From Enoplolaimus lenunculus (Eukaryota; Nematoda; Enoplea; Enoplida; Thoracostomopsidae), in assembly GCA_030248215.1 (NCBI GenBank), contig JASANG010001630.1:124001-188000 (forward strand): DNA of 64,000 nt. The letters are read 5' to 3'. The translations under genes were made by a program, and so were the position numbers. The notes beneath the pieces were generated by a model. That model saw only the letters and a program-made list of their open reading frames with translations, did not search any database and had not been told where the DNA came from. Below, piece after piece: positions 1-13,600 of this stretch. Position 1 is the stretch's first letter; every line of letters starts with the position of its first letter.

Positions 1-235
1 ATTTTTCGCATTTCATTTGTTCAACTTCTGTGTCAACTTTGAGGGATGCAATTCCAAGAGTTGGGTGAAGTATGGCGGGTAGGGCAAAAATGCAACGCGC
101 GCTGGGTACATTCTTTGCTACACAGAATGTACCCAGTTGCATACTCTTGGTAAAAAGTATCGTGCGCTTTTGGTAGTAATATGTGATATGAGCATATGAG
201 AGAGAATTCGGGCACTTGCATGAGTTTTTCTTCAG

Positions 236-1662
236 GCAAAAATACAATCACCGGTGAAGCGTTATGGTCAGCAGATGTAGACGATGCGACGAGACTTGAT
301 GTCAGTTGCCGGTCGCCGCAGTTCACCGCCCAAATGCAAAATGTAAGCATTCGCGAGGGACAACGAGCTCATTTTGAGGCACGGTATATTCCGACTGGCG
401 ATCCGAGTATGCGAATTGAATGGGAACGCAACGGACGACCGATGACAATGGGTAAGTGTTGAGCTAATTTTTTGACGTATTTCGGTGCCAGACATCACCA
501 GCATAGAATATCAAATACAAATTGTAACACAAATTTTTTTTGCAATGCTACATCTCATGATAATCCCGGTTTATCCATAAGGCAGACAAGTCACGTACCT
601 TACAACAGCAAAAAATTCACGATGTTTATTGTGTAGCCGGAAATACTTTAAGGGGTAGCAGAGTAAATTATCTCATATTTATTTGCTTTCGAGAAGATAT
701 TTTCGTGAAATTGATAAGGTACTTGTTTAATATTTTTTGATTTCGAAATTTTGTGCTTTAACTTCAGAACCTATTAGAGATCATCATGAAATTCACTTTA
801 GGGTTATCCGAGCCTTAATTTGAACACCTTTTCACAATTGGGATATAGCGCAACCCTAGATGTGCTGTCCAGAAACAGTAGATTTGGATAATTTTACTTC
901 ATACTGAGAACCGATTTCAAATTAAAAAGAAGTTTGGAATTGTGAGTTTTGAAGCATTTTAGGGTTAACTATCAAGCAAATCTGGTGCTTAAATTGAATA
1001 TTTGTTGTAAAAAGTAAACTCGCGTGCTGGTGTGCTTTGTCTTGGTCCAACGGTTGATCGGTTTCCAACGTATCGAAATATTTCACAAAATTGTAAAACC
1101 TATACACACGTGCAAGTTTATGTAGCATAAGTCTTGTACGTGCAACTTTGGTCACAAAGCAGATTTGAACTTCTTCCAGCTGCAAATTATTCACTGTAAT
1201 TCGTGCTTTTTTATTTAATTCACACCAGTGAACATAGTTGCTAGGCTTTAAAGCGAAATGTTCCTTTGAAAATACTTCCTTGTGCAAGCATTTTGTGCAA
1301 GTTGCAGCTGCGAGTTCTCCCTGCAAAAACTTGCACTCGTGAATGGGGCTTAAAGCAATTATTTTAAATAACCACAAAATATACGTTTATCATGTTCTCA
1401 ACAATTCTTAGCACTAAAAAATTATACACTCAGGCCAGTGTTTCAAACTTAAGTAAGTATTGAATAATAGCTCTATTCTTCGTTATCCTTATTATACCTC
1501 TTTGAAAACCCATTTTAGCTTCAAGAATACATATGCAAAGTGATTTTGGTTTTGCATCGTTGACAATTTCACACTGCACAGTCGAAGATAGCGGCGAATA
1601 CAGTTGTGTTGCAGTCAATCGCAGTGGTAAAGCCGTTTCTACAGCTACACTGATATGTGAAG
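236..1662 (+). CDS. ketn-1: Kettin module: linker end + Ig1
   Basis: Exons 236-451 and 1519-1662, both phase 1 in and phase 1 out. The first exon carries the end of a linker and the front of the Ig (SPQFTAQMQNV...EGQRAHFEA...DPSMRIEWERNG). The second carries the back half (DFGFASLTI...EDSGEYSCVAVNRSGKA). The B-strand cysteine is replaced (HFEA) while the F-strand cysteine (YSC) is kept, so no canonical disulphide is expected. The acceptor is TTCAG at 231-235 and the first donor is GTAAGT at 452. This is the first exon visible in the window, and its entry phase requires an upstream exon. Confidence 0.85.
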
Positions 1663-4600
1663 GTATATTTCGCATCGTTATGAATAGTGAACCGATGTAG
1701 AATTGACGATCACATTTTTTAATTTGAATTGCAGTCCCGCAGCAAGGAATTGTTTTTACTACAGATGGTCAGGGTATTTGTAGATAGGGCGAGGAAGAGT
1801 TAACAGTCGGATAAGAGGACGGTTGAAGGCGGTTTACCTTTTTGACTACAGTCTAAGTAGCGGCTTTATTGAGTTGTTACCTATTACCGTCATTACAAAG
1901 GTACTAGTGATGTTTTAAGCTTAGCAGAAGTTGTTGCTCCAACTACTTTTGATTTAATATGACTATTAAGCTTCTGCGTATCGAAATATAATTTTGTCTT
2001 TACAATTTTCATCAAAGAACACGAGAGTAATTCTTGCGGAACCATCAGTGGGCTGAACAGCTTTGTTATTCAATGCGCATCGAAATCTAACTTTACCTTG
2101 ATATATTACAGAAGAAGCTATGCACCGACAGATGGTTTTCGAAAAGTTTACTACCGCGTTCTCTGATGAAAATTAAAAACGCAACGATTTTGCGTTTGAT
2201 GCTTTATTAAAAATAATAAAAAAATATTTTTAGGCAAAGAAAGCCTGGTCTTGCATACGCAACACGCAAGCTCAATTGAACAAATATCCGTTCTGGAGGG
2301 ACAACAAATTCATATTGGGCCGGTGTTATCCGAGCGACCGGAAGAATTTGTGAGCGTCGAACAGCCGCGATTCACACAACAATTGATTGATGCTGGCGAA
2401 GTGAAAGAAGGTATTCTAATGTCTTTATATTACGTGAAGTTATTGAAAAAAATTACTACTCGAGGTTGCTGCGCAATTTAGAATTTGCTACCTGTTCATG
2501 TTTAAAATTACAATTTCACTGAAAATATCTTGTTTTTTTTGCGAAAACGGTAACACATCGTATATTTAATTATTCGATTTCGCCATATTTAAGTATTTAC
2601 AAGACGTCAGATATTTTGTTCGCTTAATCGCCTATGTTGATCGAACTATGATTCTAAATGCATTCCACCCAGATGAACTTCATTGAAATCTTTTGTCATG
2701 TTTTATACTTTCTGTAAAAATGCGAAAAAAATTTTTTCGGCTTACCGTTAAAGTTTATCTCAATCTCAAACAATGTCATGCTAATTAAACGATTTTATTG
2801 TGGGCTTGTATTTTCAGATGTGTGTAGCACCTAATACACGATATTGAGCACTTTTTCGCGTTTGATTTGCCTACACTAGCCGGTAATAGGTGCAACACGC
2901 ATTTGAGAATATGGCCCTAGTTAAAAGTACCACAAAAACATTTGATAATAAATATAGTCAAAGCATAAGCCGTAATTGATTTTGTAAATCCATTCACATT
3001 TAGACTTGTGGAAAATTTTTTATAGGAGATTCTGTTCATTTTGAATGCCGTCTTCATCCAATGAATGACCCAAAAATGCGAGTCGAATGGTTTCACAATG
3101 GTGCACCGCTGCAAACCGGACACCGATTTAGACCGATGTATGATTTTGGGTTCGTCGCGTTGGACATCTTGTACGCGTACCCAGAAGACACCGGGGTTTA
3201 TACGGTGAAAGCGACCAATCAGCTGGGAACCGTCAGTTGCCAGGCGCAGTTGAATGTTAAAGGTCAGTGATTGAAATGGAAACACGAAAATTTTGATATC
3301 GAGTGGATTGAGTATTGGTCAGTTTGTATATTGCATTTTGCTAATGATTTCTGTAATTGTTTTAGGCAAAAGGGCACTATATTTGGAACCACAGCATCCG
3401 GAAGGCATTCCGCGATTGGCTGAGCTTGAAAAACGACGTGGGCCTGTGTCGCACGAAGGACCAGATTCGCACTGTTCTGGTTAGCCATTATTTCGTTTTT
3501 TTGTCTGGTTTCCTGAGAATTCATACTATATCTTCTGCAAACTGTCATGAAACATGCTAATAATTGAACAAGCAGTTTTTCAATGCCAGCTGAACTTTTC
3601 TATAGTAAGGTTTTCCTTAAAATTTGAGCGAATCAGTAGTAACCTTCTGATTTTTCAACAATACATGATAAGTATATATTTTAGCTCGCATTTAATTATA
3701 TTAGAATTTTACAGATATCGAATTTATGCATTTTACCAGTGAGGACAAAGATTAGTAATTTTGCACATTTCAGGTCCGCCACGATTGCTGAACCAATTGG
3801 CTCAGAACGTTCAATTGCGAGAAAACACCAATTTGCATTTAGAAACCAAAATCGAACCAGTTGGAGATCCAACGATGCGAGTTGAATGGTTTCTTAATGG
3901 CCGTCCATTGCTTACTGGTATGTGAATTTCTTACGCTAATTTTTGCGGCATGTAGATTGCTACAATTTTGCAATATTTCAAACATAACTGGTGTTTGCGT
4001 TGCATGGTTTTCACAACATGTGTTTATCCTACGCCCAATCTTAAGCCTAATCCTGATCTATATCCTATAATGCAGGGTTCACATTAATACATTTTATGAG
4101 GACACCGGGAACGACATATCCTGGGATTAACGAGTGTCAATTTTTAAAATTGCCACTCGTTAACCCCACCTTAGGACAAAATATTGTTGTAACCCCACCC
4201 TAGTCGTGGTCACTACAATTTTTGTGACAAGCGTTAACCCGAGGTTACAACTGTTTTGACCTCTCTATATATTTATATTTAATACACACAAAATTTATCG
4301 TTCCCGGTGTCCTCATAAAATGTATTAATGTGAACCCTGCATAAAACTCTAAGCCTAAGTAATGCCGAAACTTGTTTGAAAACAGTGTGTGGACGGAAGC
4401 ATGCAAATGCCTTAATTTGGGTTTACATCACACTAGACGATACTCGAAAACATTTAATAAAGCAAAAAATGTCTAATGATTTAGTTTTCATTTGACGCTT
4501 TATTTTCACAGCTTTTTACGACCTGTTAATTTGTCTACTCAAAGTTACCTAGCGTACGTAAAGCAAGTTGCATTGGTTTAAGCGTTTTTGCCTTCACAAT

Positions 4601-7600
4601 CTGCCGTACCGTGGTTTGAAAACAAGATTCTGAGTATCCAGAGTTTGATATTAGGGCTCAAACTCATTTCTGGTATTATGATGAACGGTTTTGTATACGT
4701 TTTAGTTTGTAACACACCAAATTCTTTTCGAAATTTTGGCCTATCTATAGATCAGGGGCGGACCGCTTTTTCGTGGAACAGTACGAAGTAAGCATAAGCT
4801 TTAAGTTAATTTTATGTTTAGGCCTAGGCTTATGCTTAAACCTAGGTATAGGCGTATTTTTGCGATCAGGCTTAGGGGTAGGCTTCTACTACTGTTACGG
4901 AAATGATCTATACCTTGACAGAAACAGTTATACAGGTAACCAATTCGTTTTTTATATCTTGCTTTTGCTCATGACTATACTCAATCATAATTGTCGTGAA
5001 TTAAATTTCAGGCTCAAGGACACGAACCCTGTTTGATTTTGGTTTCATTTCATTGGACGTTATTGGGGTCATACCGGAAGACACTGGAACATACGCTGTT
5101 CGTGTAACAAACGCACAAGGCCAGTGTTCCTCAGAGTCAACAGTCAGTGTTCAAGGTTAGTCTTTATTCGTAGTTCATGTTGCCCTGGCGAGTAGACGTT
5201 GGTGTAGCCAGGGTTTCATTTCGAAAGAAAATAAAATTCATGTAAAAGATTTTGGCGAGCGAACGCAGCGAACGAAAACAATTATTTAACCACTAGATTC
5301 AAACGGTTGCTGTAGCGCCCGAATAAGAGAAGGACTGATATTTTCTCTGCCTCTCCAGAGGGTACCCCCAGTTTTATTTTTAACCCGATCTCCGGCGCCC
5401 TTCGTTACTGATATATATTTGGTATTGCAACTATCCGTTGAATTAAACCGTTTATTTCTCTTGTGGCAATAGCTTAAGCGATATTCCAAGGTTACACTTT
5501 GGAATGTACTTTCAAAACTTAAGTACGCTTTAAACTTTCGAACTCAACTTTAATTGGTCCTATAGTCGTTTATGCGCTACAATTAGGGAATTACGGTTTA
5601 GAGACTCTATCCGCTTACGGATTCTTATTAGGTATACGCACTCCTATTGATTGGAACTCAAAATGGGGACTCCCAAGTATTACCCCTCTTATTCGGACCA
5701 CTACAGTATTGTAATCTGAAAAGGAAGTCTTTCCTGTTTCTTGTGAAATTTCGGGCGGGGATATATTTCCTTATTCCAAGTATATGCCCATGCGAGCAAG
5801 CGAAATTTTTTAATGAAAAGATATGCAACAACGAAGCTGTTCTGACGACTTATGCAGGAGTGTATACAAGATCGATAATAAGGATACACCCCTAAGCAGG
5901 CTACATTTGAAGCAACAAGAAAAAAACGCTTTTTCAGAATTTAGAACTACTTGGTATATCTTAAAGGTCAAACAAATATCTTGCTGACTTGTTCGCTCGC
6001 AAAAATGTACACGAAGTTCTGCATCCTTCCGAAATGAAATTCCGGCTGTTCTCATAAGAATATATCTGTAGATGACACAGGTCGTTATATAACTATACAC
6101 ATTTATTCAGATCAACCGGTTGTAAACAGCTTGTAATCATCGAAGTTCTACTTAATTACTTGGGAGCAGAAGCTGGAATTTCAGCGGTAGGTGTATATTA
6201 ATGCATATAATAATTGTCATACTGAATTTTGGCATCACGACAATTCGTCGCCCGATAAACTCGTCGACCGACAACTTTAAATCAAAAATCTTGTCTGATC
6301 GACGACTTCTATAATTATGGTCCAGAGTTAGGTTTTGGCCAAGGATTATACTTAGTATTATGCTTTAGGCTTTGGCTAAATATTAACTCGCTGTCTGATG
6401 ACAAGCAGTTGAGCGTTCATTTGTCAATGATTTTAAAATTGTGGTTTCAGCTAACGCTGCAATAATGTCAGATAGTCGATATGGGAAAACCATGAGCAAA
6501 ATCGAAGAATTAGAATCAGCGTCTAAATATCGGCGAACTGAATTCGTTGAAAGTGGTCCTCAGGTAAGAAATAAATTGCCAGTATTAATAGCAAAACTAA
6601 ACTAATGTGGATCAAAATTTAAAATTAACTGGTATGTGCATACAAGACAAGATTTGCAAACATTCTATAAAATAGAATGTTTATTACAAAAAACTTGAAT
6701 TTATTGTTTAATTAATTATAAATTTCAGGGACCCGCGACGTTTTTGAAACCCCTTCCGCCTCAATTGGACACATTTGTTGAGGGCCAAAGTGTCCATTTA
6801 GAGTGCCAAGTGGGTCCTTCTGGAGATAACACGCTTGTTGTTGAATGGTATCGAAATGGAGCGCCGATTCCTATTGGTTAGCGTTAACACATATACTACG
6901 TCATTCTTTGGAAGGTTTTGAAAAATTGAACCAATAGCAAAGCAAAAGGTTTGCAAATACTACTTGTTATACTCAAGACTGCCGGTTGCAGCATTAAGAT
7001 TCAAACTGCCATGAATTTGGCGTAAATTTTGTTTACGAAGCTATCAGTTGTTTCAAATCCATAAAATGAAACATCCATTAACTTCCTCTTTCAGGACATC
7101 GATTTCGAACGTTCTTCGATTTTACATTTGTTTCGCTGGATATTTTGACAATTTATCCAGAAGATTCGGGAACTTATACGTGTGTTGCACGAAATGCACT
7201 CGGGAAATCGCAGTGTGAATGTGTAATTAATTGCACAGGTAAACATAAGCATAGCCATACGGTGGGGAGCTGAGCCCTCCTGAAAAATCTGGCCTGTTTT
7301 GAAATTCAACCTTACTAGTAAATGCATGATGCAAGCTAAATAAATGAATGGTCAAACTCGGTTCGAGCCACCTCATGCCGCTACGGGGACCCAAACTAGT
7401 GAAGAAGGGTCATAGGTGGAAATAAACAAGCTTACAGCGAGAATTAAAACATTTTAGATGGTCGAAATTATTTCACGGAGCCAAGGGGCACTCCTGTCCC
7501 TCATCTGGCGGCATACTCGTGAATGCTGCTGCTAAGTATGATTAATTTACGTTCCAAAAAAATTTTGTCAACTGTAATTTATGACACTAGACTTATTCAA

Positions 7601-10600
7601 AGTTTTCAGAAACTTTCAGATTTTTGGCTTATCTTAGAATTTTGCTTGGATTAGGGCTAATAGAATTAATCTTGCATGGGGAAAATTTACAACAAGTGCC
7701 GGTGTCTAGTTTTCAACCTAAAAATCCGCTAGCAATAAACCTATCGCATCTCTCAAACGAGAATACCAGATTTTCTCACTGAATACTATCGCTCGCTACA
7801 TCGCCAAACATTACCTAAAAGCATATTCTCTAGCCTAAAACCTAAGCTTCAGCGTCAAGATAAGCTTAAAACCAAGTGTAAGTCTATGCAAACGATTAGT
7901 CTTAAACCCAGGTTTACGCTATTGTATATATCCCGCAGGAAAATGATACTTTCGTACAAATAACATAGGTCGAAATTTAATTCAAAACTTCAGCCGCCAG
8001 TTCAATAATGTCCGACACCAAACATCCCGGTTCTGTGCGTCAAATCTCAGCACTTGAAGCGGCGCGGGCGGCTCCAGACGCACCAGCAGACGTCGCTAGT
8101 GAGGCTCCATTCTTCTCACAGCATTTGCGCGATGTTCCTGATGCAAACGAAGGAGAATTCATTCATCTGGAAGCGCAACTGTTACCAATGAACGATCCAA
8201 CATTGCGCGTTGAATGGTTCGTCAATGGAATCCCGTTACAGCATGGGCATCGATTTCAAATGTCGCGTGATTTCGGATTTGTTGCATTGAATATTTTGTA
8301 TGTTTATCCTGAAGATACTGGAACGTATTCGCTGGTGGCACGGAACGCGGTTGGCGAAGCGAGTTCTCAGTGTAATGTGGTTTGCCGAGGTAATAGTTTT
8401 TAACGTTCGTTCACCGAAGAGTAGTAGTTTAGACTATTTTTTAAATTTTTAAAATTTATGAATTTTTTTAAAATTGTAAATTTTTAAATTTAAAAATTTA
8501 CAAAAAACTAAAAATTTCTAATTTGAAAATTTGTAATATTTTTGAAATTTTTAAAATATGAATATTTTTAAATTTTAAAAATTTTGAAAAATAAAAATAT
8601 AAAATTTCCAATTTCAAAAATATGTAATATTTTTGAAATTTTTAAAAAATTTTAAAGTTTTTTAAATGTTAAAAATTTAGCAAAAATATAAAAATTCCAA
8701 AGTGTGAAAATTTAATCCACTAATACTTTTCGAGCAATTTTCAGGCAAATCAGCAATGATGCTCGATGCGTTGCATCCACAATCGTTGCAACGCATTCGT
8801 GAACTTGAAGCGCCTCGCTTGATGGCAACTGATTCTCCGGACGCTGAAAAACAAGCTCCCGTTTTTGAAACTCAACTTCAAGATTTGACAGATTTAAAAG
8901 AAGGTCAATCTGCGCACATTGAATGCAACGTGCTCCCAGTGAACGACCCAGAACTTGTCGTTGAATGGTTGCATAACGGCAAACCGTTATCGTAAGTTTG
9001 GAACTTTGAAGTTAAATTGATATAACGTTATTAGTAAATCTTTTCGTTTTAAAATTAAGTCGACACTGATTGTAAGTTGTTTTTAATTGTATATCGTGCG
9101 CCTAACTGAGACCCGTTTTCTCAAAGCTGTGGGACATCTAGCGCCAGTTGCTGATTGGTTTTCAAACTTCCGAACTCTTGTAATTGCAGATCTCAAAATT
9201 TGCGCAGAAGTACGACAAGGCAACTGCGAAAAATGTTCTGCATTTCGAACCTGAACTTTGACTGGTTCGACAGCTACAAGAGCTAGCATTAACTGATGAT
9301 AGTTGCAAAATACATTTGAGCCGGCCCGGATCAAAACTTACAAAGCCAAAAAAATTCAATTGATTTCTGCAATCTACACGTGATTTACAATTGAGCTAAA
9401 AATTCAAAATAGGGGCATAAGATTTACAAATGAGATAAAAGTATTCCAGAAAACAGCAAAACTGGCTTTTTTACGACAGACCGGCATAATAAGCTAACTT
9501 CTGCGACAGAACGGCGACTGATGTTCATTTTATTTAAGCGCTGGACATCGGTTTCGTACAACGCATGACTTTGGCTACATTTCGCTGGATATCTTGTATA
9601 TTTATCCAGAAGACACAGGGACTTACACCTGTCGAGCAAGGAATCGTCTTGGCACAAGCGAAGTTTCGTGCACTATTTCGTGTTCTAGTAAACGAAAGAT
9701 TATTACAGGTACTTTTGGCAGTTGAAATTATTGTGACAGTATGCCGGATTAACTGATTGGATACGTTGACAGCAAAAATGTCTACAAGAAGTGAGAGCCC
9801 CTTCGAACTCGAGAGTAAAGCTGAGGCTTATGCTCAGGTAGGGCCCGGAGCAGCCACCCCTATGCGCCCCGTTTTGGGGGCGCCGCAATCCTAAAGGGCC
9901 TTTAATTTAAATAATATAACCCTCACGATATGAGGTAGATAGTCAAGAACGGTTATAAAGAAAGTTTTAACAGGTGTGCTGTGTGCTATCTACACAAATT
10001 AGAGCATATGAAGATTGTATAAGGTTGTACCTAAAATATGAGCTGTTTAGCTACTTTAAAAGAAAATGTCAAAAAATACTTCGTGCTGCTTGCGAAAGTG
10101 ATTCATTTTAAAAACCGCTTTATTTTCTAGATCCGTCATTTTGCAACTTTTGTTGAAACTGTTTTTGGAAGAGTGTCTTGTTAGCTATCAAACGTGAGCG
10201 TGAGCTCGAAGAACCTCAGATCAATCACCAAGTATTTGCATTGACCTCTACGCTGGGGGCCCCACCCTGGGGTTTAAGGGAGCCCCTCACTGTCTGCTCC
10301 GGCATTGTGCTCAGGGTTAAGTTTATGAAAAGCCTATTGTCCTAAGTATCAATCCTTTATTAAGACTAAGTGTGAACCTTAACCTAAACTCAAAAATGTA
10401 GCTAAGAAACCATTCAAGAGCAGAAATACAATTAAACGTCAAGTTAAACGGAAAATACCCGCGTAAGTTTGATACCATTTCAGAACCGCATCATCCAGAA
10501 TCTTGGAAAAAAATTCGTCAAATGGAAGAAGCGACTCCAGCGAAACCGACAGAACCAGAAGTTGCTAAAACAAAACCAATTTTTCTAACGCAGTTAACCG

Positions 10601-13600
10601 GAAATACAGAATTGAAGGTTGGTTTATTTTCATTGTCACTGATTTTAAACACGGGGACGTATGTAAAGATCAAAGATAGAGTGAATATATAAATAAATAA
10701 ATATATATATCTGAAATTCTAGCTATGCAACTGATTTTAAATGCATGAATTACGTAAGCAATAGTTTTTAATTTCATAAAAACGCAGTTGATGATAACTC
10801 TCAGTCAAAAATACACAAAAACGACACTTTTGATGTAGTAAAGAACGAACCTAAGACCTTTTGTATGATTTGAACCAACTTACCGGATCATTTAAGTAAT
10901 ATCATGTGTAGTGTACAGTATAGGCTATTTAAGCGCAAAATCCAACGCTCGCTGGGCACATTTTGCACCACACTAAATTACCGATGTTGCATTCTCTTGT
11001 GCGTTATGCGGAGTTCATGTTATAACTGAGGCAGTCAGGAACGCGTTTTGCACTTATTAATAATACAACATCGGGTAACAAAACGAGCGCGTTACTCCAG
11101 TTATAATATGGACACCGCATTGTATGATATAACAGGAAGGACAAAGTGCTCATATTGAAGCAACTATTGAACCGGTGAACGATAATACATTGAAGATAGA
11201 ATGGTTTGTCAATGGGAAACCCTTGAAACAAGGTAAAATAATCTATATAATGGCCGGGATTCTGAAATCTTACTGAAGTATACTTAAGTTATTATTAAAT
11301 AATAATTAAAGTTACATATTTTGGTAAATAGTTAATTTTTTGAACCGTAACACAAACAAGAATTCGGAGTCTGCTTGATCAGAACAAAGTTGGTGCTTGC
11401 GTATTTACAATGCTAATTTGACCAAGGTTGGTACGGTAGAACTGTTAGTGTGCACCAGATCAATTACTTTTTGCAAAAGTCTATGTCAGGGTGTGATATT
11501 TCGCCATGCTCTGCATTAAATGCTGAGCGTACCATCTCCTACTAGGGGGTAAAGCTGGCTATATTTCTACAATTAACCATACCTTATTGCGTGCCACAGA
11601 ACAATCCGATGTTTGTATACGTTAAGCATGTGCAAATACTTCCCCCCTTAATTAACGTAGGAGTACCTCGCATTTGGGACCGAGTGACATTCCTTGCTAA
11701 GAACGCAGAGTGTGGCGTAGTGTCACAATGTGTCATTATATACTCTTGCTTGTTCTAAAGCATAAAATCGAACTTAAGTAGTGTTCCAGAAACCCAGTCA
11801 ATATCTATAGTTTCATAAATTCATAACCGTATCAAATTTGCAGTTGTTTCTAAGAGAATTTTCTATTTAAATTTTGCGCAATCATCCGAAAAAGCTTTTC
11901 AACTGTGATGATTTTTAATTAAAATTAGTTTATCAGTGATTGTGTGACGCCAGTTTTCTTTGTTATGGTTTTAAGGGGCTAACAAGCTAACATTACAGTT
12001 ATTTAGTCGTAACATTACAAACGAATCTTACCACATTTTCCTAAGGAATTTTGTCTTCGTTGCATTTCTTGCTTGATTAGCGCTGGTTAGAACTTTATTT
12101 CTTTGCACAAAATTTGGACACATTCAAATGTTTACTACTGGGCATGGTGTGCGGTGGTGTTTTAAGCTAAAGACATTCGCGGTGAAACGTATTTAACGGG
12201 TGAATGTTTCTTGCCGTTGAAACTTGGACCTCCCAATTTTATCTGGAAATTTGTTCATAAAACTTGCAGCTGCAATTTTTAATACAACATACACGCACGA
12301 GAAATTAATCCGTACATCTCAACGGCTAAATTATCATTGGCTGGACTGATAGCAATGTTAACAGAGGATGTCATGGTGGTCCATGGTCGTATCCAATGAG
12401 TTTAACAAATCTATTTGTGTCATTAACTAAACGCTAGCTGTAAAGACAAACAGACTCTTAAGTAAACTGACGTGGTTCTTTCGAACCCAAAATTCGCGCA
12501 ACGCCAATGTGGACTGATGATCGTATGCTAATGTTTGATATTTATTGCAGTTGTCTGCAAATTAATGCTTTTTAGTGCTACGGCTTGTATATATTCACAA
12601 GTAATAGGTTTGAAACTAATGATTAAAACTATTTTAGGACACCGTTTCCGGCCTGTACACGATTTCGGTTACGTTGCATTAGATATTTTGTACGCGTATC
12701 CTGAAGACAGCGGAAAATATACGTGTCGAGCGATAAATGCGATGGGTGAAGCGACATCTTCGTGCGACATTATATGTACAGGTAAGCAAATTGCATGTTG
12801 ACCCGGGCCCGTAGCCAAAAGAATGCCAGAGGGACTCAGCCCCCCTCCCTGGAAAAAGTTTGGCTTCCCCTAGAAAATTTTCATCCTCGCCTGTAAGTTA
12901 ACGAAATCTATGGTATGTCCTCTGAACGATTTATAGTTCCCTCTAGCAAGGTATATAAGTAAAGCTACTGGCCTGTATTAAGTTGTACTTTATCTGAACT
13001 CTCAATCAAATTTTAACTTTTAAATTTGCAGTATTCATTTTGAATAAGCATTTATCCAATTTGCGCTTATAGCTTATTACCAATAAAAACAACTCCAGTT
13101 TTTACGAAAAATCGCCCTGAAATACGAAGTAATAATATATTTTAAGTTTTGAACTGTGTTTTAGCACGACGCAATTTATATTTGGACAGTCAACGCGAAG
13201 AAACGTGGCGAAAGTTGCAAGAAATGGAAAACAGAGTCGACGAGCGAATGCCGACGCCTGAAAAAGTTTGTTTCATATCAACTTTAATTTTGAACTAAAC
13301 ACGAGATAAACTAGTTTTACATCAGGCCTGTGTTCTAAGAGACCGATCATGTTTTCAGCAAACCAAAGAAATACATCAGTATTCCCTGAGATAATTTTCA
13401 TGTGAAATCTACGGACTCCCATCTTGAAAGTTTTTGCTTGACTACGCGGTCCTGTTTCAGATACAATCAATCTTCCAGCATATACATGAGTATAGCTTTG
13501 TGTCTTTGCAGCAATGAATTTTTACTACTCCCCATCAAAAGTCTTAATATCGTAGTACGATTAATATTTGCGGCGGAGGTATGGAATCTGGACCCGCCTA

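Noticed and set aside
922-1377. 151-codon open frame on the minus strand
   Set aside because: It overlaps a MITE with inverted ends and shows no domain character. Its length is explained by the repeat.
4588-5036. Plus-strand frames of 67 and 87 codons in the Ig3 intron
   Set aside because: The second is largely a translation of a TTAGGC-like tract (GLGLCLNLGIG...), and the first has no domain features. Neither fits the reading phase of the flanking exons.
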